This document shows positions 1 to 12,600 of a stretch of DNA of 31,048 bases, one piece after another. The translations under genes and the position numbers were made by a program. The notes under the pieces are model-generated. The model saw only the letters and a program-made list of their open reading frames with translations, was not told where the DNA came from and searched no databases. Positions within the stretch are counted from its first letter, which is position 1, and each line of letters opens with the position of its first letter. The stretch is from Branchiostoma floridae (taxonomy: Eukaryota > Chordata > Leptocardii > Amphioxiformes > Branchiostomatidae), in NCBI RefSeq assembly GCF_000003815.2, contig NC_049984.1, positions 15,976,862-16,007,909 of the forward strand. Reading direction: 5' to 3'.

Positions 1-95
1 GTCACTGACGAAGGATAGTGGATTCTATCCGAAACGTCTGACCGTTTCAAAACCATATCCAGTTGCTTGAGTAACTACTTTTTGGAATAACTAAC
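1..95 (+). repeat. dispersed repeat with hammerhead-like fold, copy A
   Basis: Bases 1-4 (gtca) pair with 39-42 (tgac). CTGACGA occupies 5-11, GGATAG at 13-18 pairs with CTATCC at 25-30, then GAAAC at 31-35 and GTC at 36-38. The flank to about 95 (ccagttgcttgagtaactac) is shared with the copies near 11580 and 19850, which lie in the other orientation. Confidence 0.7.
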
Positions 96-399
96 AGACA
101 TCAAAGCCCCACATGTACTACACATCCTGCTGCAATTAAATTTGCAGCTTTGAAATTTTGGAAGCAATCAACTTACATCCTGTTATTGTGTGGATGTGCC
201 AGTACCTATCAAGTAGTGATGTACATGCAAGAGCTATCAAATAACACTAAGTACCCTTAGGCTACCTTACATTAGGTCTTCCCATACAGTAAGTAAGTAC
301 AGTACCAGCCTTTTCAAAGGGGTATTGAAGACTTAGCATTTTAATTCTGAATGCTTGTGGTGAATTCGATTGATGTGTTCAAAAATTCTTATTTCCCCA

Positions 400-565
400 G
401 AACTATCATAGAGTGGAACACTGTAAAATGCAGAAATGTCCGCGGTGAATTTCGCGGGGACCACTTCACCGCAAACTTACAACCACCGCGAACATTTTTC
501 TATTATGGTATTAGACTACAGTCTATGGTGTTACTGCGAAATTAAAGACACCGCGAAAAGTAGGG
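400..565. repeat. inverted-repeat element with CGCGGTG motifs
   Basis: Arms such as gaaatgtccgcggtg and caccgcgaacattttt face each other, with further tcgcggggacc and caccgcgaaaag blocks. Related but diverged sequence (tttgcag/tactgtaggg…) is present near 1850-1905 and 12880-12945. It looks like a small non-autonomous DNA element. No open frame of note. Confidence 0.5.
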
Positions 566-1284
566 GCGTCTTCTCTGGATAGTTTTAAAGAACACTTGCA
601 GATAGATGTGCAAAAGTTAGGTGTGACAAATATAACCAGCTGCTGCCGCACCGCGTGCTTGCGAAGCTGGTGTGTTACGCCGAAGGGCGGTTATACCGGC
701 TATATACATACAGATACAGATACAGGTCCCTATAGCGGTCTCTCATGGATGTTGCCGAAATGCAGTGTGCCAGAGGGATGTGTAAATACTACTCAAACAG
801 ATGTTTTTTCTAGAAAAAAACTACAAGGGGGAGCACTGCAATTGTGCAGAGCCACCCGGTTGGGGAGATAGAATTCTCCTTACAAGAGTGTGGAGTTTTT
901 GATAATTCAGTAAATAAAAATAGAGCATGCTATGGCTTCTTAGGGCCAAACTTACCATCAGACAGGTCACAGTTGAAGACACAATCATGTGATCCCTGGC
1001 AAACCAGAATTTCCTTTAATATTTTGGGACTTAAAGGCAAGTGACACATTTAAGGCATATTAGGTTCCTAATATATGGTGTCTGGGGCCTAATATGGTGT
1101 GTCTGTCCCCCCCCCCCCCTGAAAGAACAATGGTGCACTCAAAGTGCATTGAACTTCAAATTTGGAAGCCTGAATGTGATAAGTTACCCAAATTATCACT
1201 CAGTCCAGAACACCCATATCAAACGTTTTCACGGCCCAGGTACATGTATGACATATTATCTCTATTATCACAACTTTGTCATAC
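566..1284. other. intron-side sequence left of the last visible ANKRD27 exon
   Basis: Holds one copy of a GC-rich dispersed element (623-727) and a 13-base run of C (1107-1119). I found no ankyrin exon on the minus strand here, so the next exon must be left of the window. Several short open frames show no recognisable protein. Confidence 0.5.
623..727 (+). repeat. dispersed GC-rich element with AGATAC tail, copy 1
   Basis: A conserved head (taaccagctgctgccg, then cgaagctggtgtgttacgcc and gcggttataccggctatat) ends in a simple tail acatacagatacagatacag. The same head occurs at 4555-4612 and 13272-13352. The simple-repeat tail suggests a SINE- or LINE-derived end. I cannot name the family. Confidence 0.6.
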
Positions 1285-3694
1285 CTTTACGTGATCATGT
1301 TGGCAGGCTAGGTGCAGGGGAGTATTGCGTTGAGCTTTGTTCTGCCCGTTCACATTCGCTCCGTTACGGAGAAGCAGCAATGTCAGGTCCTTGCGTCCGT
1401 GTAGCGCCGCCACGTGAAGGGAAGTAAACCCACCCTCATTGGCCGAGTTCACACTGAGCTCGTCCACCGACATCACAGCAGTTCTCTGGGTAAAAGTTTA
1501 AAGACTTCACTTTGATGAAAGTTGGGGAGGGTATTTGAAACAAAGTTAAAAGATACCATCTTGAACTTGTCTCACATGATAATATCATGATAAATTAGAA
1601 AAAAAAATCAGCAACAAATGCTGTCAGAGGAGTGCAATACTAGAGTAAGTAATTAACAGCAATCAAAACAATCATTCATGATTACAGACTAAGGTGAGAA
1701 ACCCCAAACAGTAATTCTAAATCAATATTAATTAAATCATCTGAAATACAGAGTCAGATATATGAGTGACATTCAGAGCAGAACCAATTGGAGTCTGTCG
1801 AAATCAACACATACTGTAGAATACATGTACGTATACTATCTAAGTTTGCAGGGATGTGATTTTACTGTAGGGAGAAAGTAGACTGTGTTCGTGGTGATTT
1901 TTGTATATTACGAATTCATCAAACCTTTTGGCCCATGCAATTGGGCTCATCTTTCAAGCTTAAGGTTCTTAAGATCCTTCCTCATACATGTACGCTAAGT
2001 CTTAAGGCTATCAAAGTCTCTTAAACTTTTCGAAATGAAAGGCATGGAAACTTAACACATAAGTTACAATAGTTAACAATACCTTCTGTACAGGATGACA
2101 TTTCTCACACTGGCACAGTGGGTGACACAGGGAGGCATTGGCATCAAACACATCCTCATCATCTTCATCTGAGCTCTCTACACACAACAGGTAACGCACC
2201 TGCCAACACAAAGTTTAACATGTCTCAGGACTTTCCAATCTAGATAGAAAGGGTTTCTCATTTTAAGTGTTCCAGATACACAGTGTACATAAAAAAAAAG
2301 TCCAGTGGTTCCAGACTACCTTATCTGGACCAATAGGTTGGGAGTTTGAATCACAGCTTTTTTCATTTGCATACTTTTTTATGCATGCTATTGGAGAGGG
2401 CTGCACTGTCAAGCCTAAGGAGTCACTGTTCATTGTGCATGCCCCTGGTATACAATTTACCTGACAATGTAAATACTGAACATAGCATCTGTCTTCTCTG
2501 TCATGCATGGCCAGTGGAAGAATAGCTCTACAATGAGATGAGCTATACTGGTTCAAGGTCACTTTCATTTAGTACAAGATTTAGCAGGGGGGCCATCAAA
2601 AATTGAAAGATGACCCTTTCTTTTAAAATTGTATTTTCCTGAAACTCCCACAAACATGTTCTCAATGGAAAAGCACTCATCTAAGAGAACCATGAAACAC
2701 ATTTAGATTTTACACATATTGGAAACTGTAATGTTTTTTAAAGTTAACACTGTGATACTAAGGCATTAATTGTTTAAAACTACATGTAGTCAATGCTTTA
2801 CAAACTGGTGGTAGCAGAAATGTGACTTTCCAGAACTTACCATTTCTATGTCTCCATCAGCAACTGCCTTCAGTAGTTTTTCAACCTGGAACACAGCAGG
2901 AAAATGTCGATAGTGAATAAGCCAAAAAATCCTACTTTTCTACTGTAACAGTTTCCAAAGTAAGTGAAAAGCATTCCACAAATCCTAAAATCTTAGATTT
3001 ATTGTGCTACTGTAACAGTATTGCACCTGGTCCAGTACAACACCCGGTCGAGTAATTGTATCACAGAAATGTTTCTACTGCAAACTTAAAACGCAGCCAA
3101 GGAGGACTTGGAAAGTTTTCCATTCTACATACAGTAAGTTTCCTGCAAAAATAACAGAATCTACTGTAACAGTAAGTTTTTGTGACCTGTTTCTCTCGTT
3201 GTTGCTGAGGGGAGTCCTGAGGCACAGTGGGAAGTTTGTTGATACTGAGGGGACCCGACTCCCTTCTGTTTGGTCTGGTAGGTTTGGGAGGGCTGGCATC
3301 CTGAACAGAAAACAAATCAGATCATTGATTTCATTTACAATGTACACTAAATTATACAGCTCCCAAGTAATTTTAACTGATAAGTGAGCGAGTTATTGCT
3401 GATACATGTTAATGTCTTAGAAGTGACCATCTTCATTATGAACAAAAAGACTTGGTAATACACAATGTAGGTCTAACTTGCAAATTTGCTTTTTTAGTTT
3501 AAAAAATACATCACAACATTAACGTTCCAACAACAGTTTCACAGGCAAACTTATCAAGAGGGCTAAAAACTCTATAGACAAAGGAAAACTCTAACCACCA
3601 CCACCACACCCACCATTACACGGACCTTCACAAAACTTTCCTCTGTCTCCTGCAGTTGTCTGTCTTCCAAGGCCTGCAACAAGACTCTGGAAAC
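1285..3694 (-). CDS. ANKRD27: ANKRD27 linker, second zinc motif and start of second ankyrin block (coding exons 19-23)
   Basis: Exons: 3626-3694 (residues 621-643), 3187-3300 (644-681), 2841-2885 (682-696), 2083-2199 (697-735), 1285-1485 (736-802). Exon 3187-3300 is Pro/Ser/Gln-rich and looks disordered. [15 protein letters not shown] and the acidic run [13 protein letters not shown] come next, followed by [10 protein letters not shown] at residues 721-730, the second zinc motif. Ankyrin repeats restart with [11 protein letters not shown] and [14 protein letters not shown]. The donor after 1285 is intact (gtatga), so coding continues to the left of the window. Confidence 0.94.
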
Positions 3695-6600
3695 CTGGAA
3701 AAGCAACAGTTGGCAAATTTTGACAAATACTTAAAGCACCCCACCCCTACATGTACCCATGGAATCTAAAAGTCCTTTCAAATAAAGTATACAATTTACA
3801 TCTGTTCTGTTCTTATTTGTGATGTCACTCGGCAATACATCATATAGCCTTAGCCACCTCCATCAAAATGTAGAAAATACAAAATGACAACATAGAAATG
3901 TAAATATTTGATGGGTACGCAGCAACTTTCTAATTGGTTGAACCGCTAATTGCCAATATTATCTCATTGGTTGCCCTGCTGATTGCAATGGACACTTGGG
4001 ATTGGTCTATTGATGACTTGCTGATTGTAAATCTTATATATACCAGCAACACTGCAATTATCTTATAGCTGAATATGATTTAGCAAATGATACTGACTTC
4101 AACAAAGTTCAGTAATCTTCAGAACTTCTGGTAAAGTGTATCGTCAACACTGCGGTCTTACCGTATCATTGTGTGCACAGTCCAGAGAGGTCTGTTTCTT
4201 CCTGTTCAGTGCTTCAACTGATGCACCATTCTGCAGCAAAGTGTCCACGATATTACCTAGAACAAGACAGAGATGATGTCAGCATTCACACAAGGTTTGC
4301 ATCATGAACACTGCTTGGTCTGCTACGTGTTCAGTCATTAATAAAGGCACCGTATATACATGTACCTCAGGGTGATCTGGTGGGTCATTAATCCTATAAT
4401 TATTTAGCTTTAAAAGAACTTTGTGATGTTTCATAATAGAATTGGGCAAACAATTCAAGAATACAGCACAGAAACAATAATATTATTACAACTTTTAATA
4501 CAAGTCAGAGAGGAGTTAGTATTTGAGAACTTGTGTGACTGGTCATTCAGTGTAATATGACGTACTGCTGCCGCGCCACGTACCTGCGAAGCCGGTGTGT
4601 TATGCCATAGGTTTATTTTATTTATTCAAAATGCAACCCGGTCACTCACGGTACATTATACAGACCTATAGGTAGCACAGCTGATTGCATAGGTCTACAA
4701 ATAACATAACTATACAACGGTACAAGATAAATTTACATAAAAACATTAGGTTTTTAAAATAATATAGATACGAGGGGCGTGCAATTAGTAATGGTCCTGA
4801 CCCATTTCCCATAGCAGGAGATTAATGAAACTTGGCACAGTTATTAGTCTTTCTCTTCATAGGAATCACCCAGAGTTATGCATTTCTCCCATCGTTTGAT
4901 GCAGCTCTGGACACCGATTTTGTAGGACACCCCAGGTTGGTCCTCCAACTGATGCCTCATCAATGGCACAAGAGGGACGACCAGGTCTGGGAGCTGTTTC
5001 CACAGACTTCCAGCCACGTTTGAATTCAGGATGCCAGCGTTTTACAAGGTCATATGATGGGGCATCATCACCATAAGTTTCATTTATTTCATCAAAAGTC
5101 TTCTTTGGTGTGCGTCCTTTCAAATACAAAAACCGGATCACTGCGCGACACTCAACTGGATCCATTTCACACCTGGTCCATTTCGCACCTGACTAAGTTC
5201 AAACACCAGTAAATCAGAAACCACAATTAGTTCAGAGCTGTCTTTTGCAACATAACCCATAGAGATATGAATTATTACACATACAAAATTTCATTCAGAT
5301 CAGACAACTGGAAGTGGGTCAGGACCATTACTTATTGCACGCCCCTCGTACAGATACAGGTTACACTTTTCACATCACTTTGCAGGCAGTTAGAAAACTG
5401 AAAGATTCGAACAGTTATCATAACAATGTCATGTTTAATAGCAAGTTTCAGTTTATAGACCATCAAAAAAAGATTCCTTTGATAGAGTTAATGACCAGTC
5501 AACTTACAGTATCCCCATCTGGATGCCAGGTGGAGCGGAGTGTCTCCGTTGTCATTAGCAGCATTAATGTCCAGCACCACATAGCTGCGGTCATAGTACA
5601 CCACTGCCTTCACACACTGAAACAACAAACATACGTCAAGTACAACGTCTGTAAATTTTAGAACAAGTCAAGTCAAGTTAATTGCACAATGATTGCAACA
5701 GGTACAATGTATGGCAAATACACAATCTAACATGTATCACTAATCTAACATCACCACTTCATGCAGAATATGGTGGCACAGTGCATTTTACATCGCTATG
5801 GCACAACTTCTGTTCTGTATAGCATCATACATATATCTTGGCCTAGGTGGACAGATATGAAGTCGGGACATGATAGAAGTACATTGAATATTTCTCTACT
5901 TGTTGATGACTGAAAACTATGGCAAGTAGCCTTAGGTACATGTCTGGTGTATATAAAAACGCTTGTGTACAATGAATTTTGTTATTCAGTGACTTGCCAA
6001 CCTATATAAAGAAAACTGTTTATGAAGATCTTAAAATTCTGTCAAGTGAACTGCATCATAACTTAATAGATAATATATAAATACAGTATTGAAATTGTGT
6101 GGCTGTGACCACATTAGACCATGTGACAGCAATAGACCAATTTCTTAAATGCTAATCGGTCAATGCTGCATATTCCAAAACAAGCCAAATTAAAGAAGAA
6201 CAATGATCTCGATGAAATGCATGTTAAGTACTGTTACACATCTGTACAAGATACAGTCAAAGCCGCTTGATTGCACACCCCATTTGCCAAGTGCTTTTTG
6301 TGCAAGTGTGCAACAAAGTGAAGTTATTAAGCTGGATCACACAACCACGGGATTTTGGGATTTCATGCAATTAACAGAAGTGCGCGATTATCCATTGTGC
6401 AATTAAAGTGGCTTCTACTGTACAACTTTGAAGTTTGATACATGAATCTGCTGTAGTCTGGGAGACTTACGTCTTCGTGGCCATTCTCACAGCAGAGGTG
6501 AAGCGGTGTGTTCCCATCATTGTCCTGAGCACGGACATCAGCACTGAAGTGTAGCAGCAACAGCTAGGAAAGAAAACACACAATGTCATCCAGCTTAAAA

Positions 6601-9600
6601 TATGTTGTGTATAAAATTATGTATTGAATGGGGCACTAAACTCCAGAAGGGGTTGTTATGTTTTTAGGTTCTGGAACTATAGAGAATGCATGCCACTGGG
6701 TAGGGTCTGCATGGGTTTAGTGAGTGCCATGTTGTCTTACAAAACATACATCGCGTAATTCACCACAAGTGGAATCCCACAAAAGGTCGGCTAATTATGT
6801 ATTAATTTGTTTATTGTATCAGATGCATTATCTATTGGAAAATGACTCCCTTCTGTAGTGGAATGCCCCTTTAACAAGCAACCTCAGCCTATGGCTGAAT
6901 ACAATGTGTCTGACAAGGCCTGACAAAATTAAGTACATGTAGTACAAACTGATTTCTTAGAAAAACTGTTAACTAGAAAGGCAACATTTTTTTAAAAAAT
7001 GCAGGATGTGGGCGAAGGGAAAAGAAAGCAAAAATCGCAGGAAAAGAAGCAACAAGAAAGGCAACATTTTCGCAAAAATGCAGCAAAAAGAAAAAAAAAT
7101 TAAAAAATATTGTCTGTCCACGGATTCGATCCCGGAGCGTTGGTTTACCACGCGTGAATAATCCCATTGAGCCAGTGCTACAACATGTTACGAACACACG
7201 TTTTAACAGGTATACAAATGTATTGCGTTGCTTGAAAAAACCCGCGAGCTTCCGATGGCTATTTTTCTCGCTTATAATCGAAGGTATTTCACTAAAACTT
7301 GGACAGAATACTAGAACATTTTTTTGTGGGGCATTTTTATGTTGTTATTTAGCTGATTAGATGCTCTGAACTTGCTGCATTTTCAACGTTTTTGTGATAC
7401 TGCGCTGCCGAGTGCCATTTTGTGACCTGTGCGTTGATAGGTTTACCCCTGACGTATCCACCAGACAGTCAGAATGTTAGCCAATCAAAAAGCTGGAAAC
7501 GTGGACTGCATGCTACAGGTTCCATTTTTTCTGAGTTTTGATTGGTCGGGTGGAATATCTGTAGAGAATACTAAATGTGTGGCTTCGCCCACATAACAAT
7601 TGACCTTCTTGCATGCATGGTGTGCTATTTGCCCTGCATTTATGCCAAAAATATACCATCTCGGCAGAATTCGTATTGCGATTGCGATCTCATATCCACC
7701 CTAATATGGTATTACAATTATTGTATGATGTACATGACTGACACCACTCACAGCAGCAGACTGGTGGCCCTTCTGACAGGCCAGATGAAGGGGTGTGGAG
7801 CCGTGGTAGTCAGTAGCGTTCACCACTCCACCCTTCGTAACCAGGAGATCTATCATCTCAGCTCGACCTAGGGGACACACAGAGAACAGTTAGTAAGGTA
7901 ACATTAGTTCACCTTTATCCATGGGGTAGCCTATATCCGTTGTGTTAATAAACAGGGTATCCTGAGGGATATCAAATCGCCAGACGGTGGTTTCAAATTA
8001 TCATATTTACAAACTATTGCAGTTTGAAAACACCGTCCTTCTACTTGATATCCCCAAATACCTTGTTTGTAAAATGAACGGATATAGGTTACCCTGCAGT
8101 TTAAGGTGAACTAGCGTTAACAGTATTGTTGCTCTCTTTTTCTCTTTGTTACCTCCATAATATACGTGTACTACATTGCATAAGTATAGAGCTATTGTCT
8201 GTGAATAGTTTCATCAGGTTGGTACGTCACTGAATAAAGAAACTCTTTTTTTACACATTGTCAACCATTACTTTATTCTCACCGACGTTTTGGTGACTGT
8301 CTGTCACCTTCTTCAGGGCAATTCTGACTGCTTCTCATTGTAATGCAGGATACTTGCACTGCTCACAGTTCAGCTGCGGTAACTTTTCTTGTTACACTGC
8401 TGTACATGAATTCAAAAGTATGGATTTTGGCTAGGCCTGCAAACTAATTCATGATCCTTTGGACCAAAGTTGTCATAGAGTTGTTAAACTTAATAAAGCA
8501 TTATGATAATGAGACCTTACCATATATGGCAGCAACATGAAGAGCTGTTAGTCCCTTGTCGTCTCTGGAGTAGGCTGTCACTGCAGTGGGGTCATTTCTT
8601 CTCCTGGATAGGTGGACAAAAGTTAATTTGCATAACTTAGGGTTGGACCTACGATTGTATAATCTATTGAAAAATTGTTAATCTATTAAAAATAATATCA
8701 AGTTTTGACTATTGAACTAGGGTTTGCAATTAGTATTAGGCTCTCTTCATAGTGCAGGCCCTTCCCCAATTGCGCCTGGGAAAAACTGCACTGGAACATG
8801 CAGAAAAACTTTGGTGGGAAAAAAGTTAGACAGCCAATCCCTTGTGGGTGACGGAGCAACCCTATTTTCCCATAAGGATTACATGTATTAAATAGCTACA
8901 CAAGGGACACTAACTTGAGTTTTGACACCTCATTCTGGAATTAAAATGTCCAGGCTTAATAAATTTTTTTTGCAAAGTAAACACAACAGCTTCCATTCCA
9001 TTTTGCATATTACAGACAAGTCGTGAACAAAAGAGTATCTTCATTCAGACACCAATAACAATAGAAAAGTCCGATTCAGCCCTGTTTTGTCTGTTTTAAG
9101 CCCATTTGAATCTCAGGTTAAGCTATAGTGTCACCGTTGCAAGGACATGACATGATCGTATATAAGTCCTTGTTGTCAGCTGTCTGAGCAGAGTTGAGTG
9201 TCTGCAGATCTGCATGTCTGTGACAGCACGGAAGTTATATGAGTAGGACTGTCATAATACCTCCATAGTGACAGGAAAAAAGTACAGTTACTGTTTGATT
9301 TGGAAGATAGCAGATTAGCAAACATTTGTAAGAACATTATGGGTACACCATCGTGGACAGAACGAGTTGTGGGCACTCTTCGGGTGAAGAGGTTCATAGT
9401 CCGGGCAGCTATGGCAGAAATGCTCGGCACATTCCTCCTGATGGTGAGTAATTAATGTCCTCAAGATTATATAGTCCAGGATTAACTAACCCCAGTCTTA
9501 GTGCAATAGTGGAAATTAATGTTTTTTAGCAATACTGCATACATTGGGGCAGTCTTTACAATAAGGTTTTGAAGGAGGGCAAGAGTTTGGATGAGCTACA

Positions 9601-12600
9601 ACTAACACATTCTATGGATAATTGATCTAAAATGTGTGGGACAAGAAAGAACCTATTTTCTAATAGACTAAGTATAATATATGATACAACAATGACAACG
9701 ACACAATTGTCTAGACGACATTTACAGTTGTTCTACATAGACCTATATTTTGGGGCGGTTTGTGGTTGAAACCACACTTAGGAAAAGCTCTCATGGTCCA
9801 GATTGCGTGACACTAGAATATATTTTACTCATAAATCAAGGTTAGGTAAAACTGCTGAAGGCATGGCTGGTATCACTTAAAAAATATGCTGTCGTCAACG
9901 GATTGCCGTCTCCTATTGTCGGTACATTGTGTCAACCATGTTTGAGTGGTAACCATGCTGTGTACTGTGGCTTTTATACGTGAATTTAGTACAGACTCTG
10001 AAAATAATCCTTTTGGACATCTAAGGTTCTTGCATTTGCCCTCTTTCGTCTCGACTCAAAATCTCTCCCGTCACCTCTCCACTCTTTGTGTTTGATACAG
10101 CTGTGTACCAGGTTGAGCAAATGTAGACTGTGGATTATTGCAAAATTGTACCGTATTAGGGAAAAAGAATTGAAGCATAATTTTCGTTCAGTCAATAGCT
10201 TTTTGTATGCAATAATTCTGTTGGCTTCAGACGATAGGAAACGGTTCCGTGGCACAGGTCGTGCTGAGTCGGGAGGACAAGGGAACGTTCTTTACAATCA
10301 ACTGGGGGTACGGTATCGGGGTGGTCATCGGAGCATACGCCTCCTGGGGTGTCTCAGGTGAACTGCAGCTTCAGAGAAAGTCTAGCTAAAACCTTGGATT
10401 TAATGATTAGCCTAAAATTGATCACGGAGGGCAAGACAATGGAACCACACAATCTGACGCTACCTTGTCAAGTGACCAACCCATCTCTAATGTTTTCCGT
10501 TGTCTGTCGATATATTATTTGGGCCAATCAGATCGCGCGATGTGTTTGCTGCATGGCAGGAAATCTGTTCTTGATTACAAAGACGTCAGGATCCCCCACC
10601 GCTCAAAACTTGTTTTGTCACATTTTTTTCTTCATTTCTTCTTTATCTATATTACGTAATACTTGCTTATCTTATACGTGTATCTTTCAGAAAAAAATCT
10701 TCAACATAATTATAGTCTGAGTTAGTCTTTGAATTCATATTTCATAACATCATATAACATAAGGAAAAGATACTAGATGTTTCTGTTGTTTTCAGGAGCC
10801 CATCTAAACCCTGCCGTATCCCTGACCATGGCAGTCCTGGGGAAGCTACGCTGGGTCTACCTGCCGTGTTACGTCATGGCACAGATGATAGGGGCCTTCC
10901 TGTCAGCAGCCTGTGTGTATGCTGTGTACTATGGTGAGAACGTCATAGCTTTGTGTGCACATTTTACATTGTGTAACGCAGGTTTTCTTACACTAAGCTT
11001 CAATGGGCTGCTTGGACTGTGAGGAAATTGCCAGAGCGAAAATTATGTAATACATTGTAAACTGCACTGTAGTGTTTAGTGTTAAATCTGATATAAAGAA
11101 TGAAACATGTTATCTACAATTATCAACTTGAAATTGAATGTGCAAATTAAGAGAAAAAGGGGGAATTTTCAAAGTTATCAATTGATACAATATCAATGAC
11201 GTGATGAGCTTTGTTAATTTCATGACCATTATGCAAAATGTTCACCACAGATGCGTTAGCAAACTTTGACGGTGGGACCCGGGCAGTTTTAGGTGTTAAC
11301 GGGACCGGAGGCATCTTCAGTACGTACCCCCAAGACTACCTGTCTATTGGCAGTGGAGTGCTGGACCAGGTAAGGTGTTTCGGAGGGGCTACTCTCCTGA
11401 TTTAACCTTTTTTTCTATCACTTGCTTGTCAGGTCTTCTTTTCTATCACTTGCTTGTCAGGACTTGAAGGTAATGAGATAGCTGGTCCTTTATTCATCAA
11501 AAATCCTTGCAAAAATCCTTGCTTTAAACTGCTAAATGATCCCATTTTCATATGTTGATGAATGCAAAACATCTGGGCAATGAGATACGCCAAAAAAGCA
11601 GTACCGGTAACTCAAGCAACTGGATAGGTTTTTGGAAACGGTCAGACATTTCAGACAACCATCTGGTGTCTTTTGTCAGTGACACTGCTTTTTGGCGATT
11701 CAATTATTTTTCACTTTTTCTAACAGGTGGTGGGCACTGGCCTGTTACTCTGCGGTGTTCTGGCCCTGACTGACTCAAGGAACAACAAGGTAACAGCAGG
11801 GATGGAGCCGCTGCTTGTCGGCCTACTGGTGTTCGCTATTGGCACGTCCTTCGGGCTCAACTGTGGGTACCCTATCAACCCAGCCCGGGACCTGGGGCCG
11901 AGAATATTCACGGCAATGGCAGGCTGGGGCCTGGATGTCTTCAGGTAAAAGAAAGTGTTCCTGCATGATGCATGCATGCTCGTGTGTGTGTGGGTGTGTG
12001 CGTGCACACGTGTGTGTGAGCGTGTGCACACATGCTACCTCATGTGTGTAATGAAAATGATGGAACACACTCGGAACACGGGTAGGAATAATTTGAGGTG
12101 CAGACAAAACTTCCTAGATATGCACATAGCTGTTTCCTTCTACAGACAGGAACTGTACACCAATGCCTGTAGTATAATGCAATTTGGCAGAAATCAAATT
12201 TCAACCAGAATAAATTGACCAGAATCGTACACTTTGATTTCTAGATCTTGTCAACGTTCTTATAAAACCACCTGTTGCTTTTTCAGCCAGAGTGTCTCAC
12301 TATGAACTTGAATAGATAACTGATAATCTTCTCAATTTCTCAGGGCTGGAAACCATTGGTGGTGGGTCCCTATAGTCGGACCATTGATTGGTGGGCCGGT
12401 CGGAGGTTTGGTATACACCCTGATGGTGGGGCTGCACCATCCAGAGGAAGATGATGACGTCAAGCCAATATACGGATCAACGGAGCTGCAGGACCCAAAG
12501 GTTCCAGAAGGTGGCGTTGCTAATGCTGCCATGGAGCTTGATGACATTCCAAACAATACTATTGTACACAGGAACATGCAAACCTTGCCCAAGGCTTGGG

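Larger units (their letters stand above)
4555..5362 (+). repeat. dispersed GC-rich element, copy 2, split by other repeats
   Basis: Head at 4555-4612 (ctgctgccgcgccacgtacc, cgaagccggtgtgttatgcc). A tail remnant tatagata is at 4764-4771 and resumes as cagatacagg at 5351-5360 after the mariner element. About 150 bases of AT-rich sequence lie between head and tail and may be a further insertion. Confidence 0.5.

Noticed and set aside
7115-7190. Functional tRNA gene (minus)
   Set aside because: A- and B-box matches are good, but the T stem and acceptor stem do not pair. It is better explained as a SINE head.
10258-10357. Aquaporin exon 2 starting at 10258
   Set aside because: The frame is possible, but nine conserved residues would be lost. 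The acceptor before 10231 restores the family alignment. Noted as a possible alternative site.
11720-12107. Minus-strand frames rich in His/Thr/Cys across aquaporin exon 5 and the TG repeat
   Set aside because: Antisense of a real exon and of a TG microsatellite.
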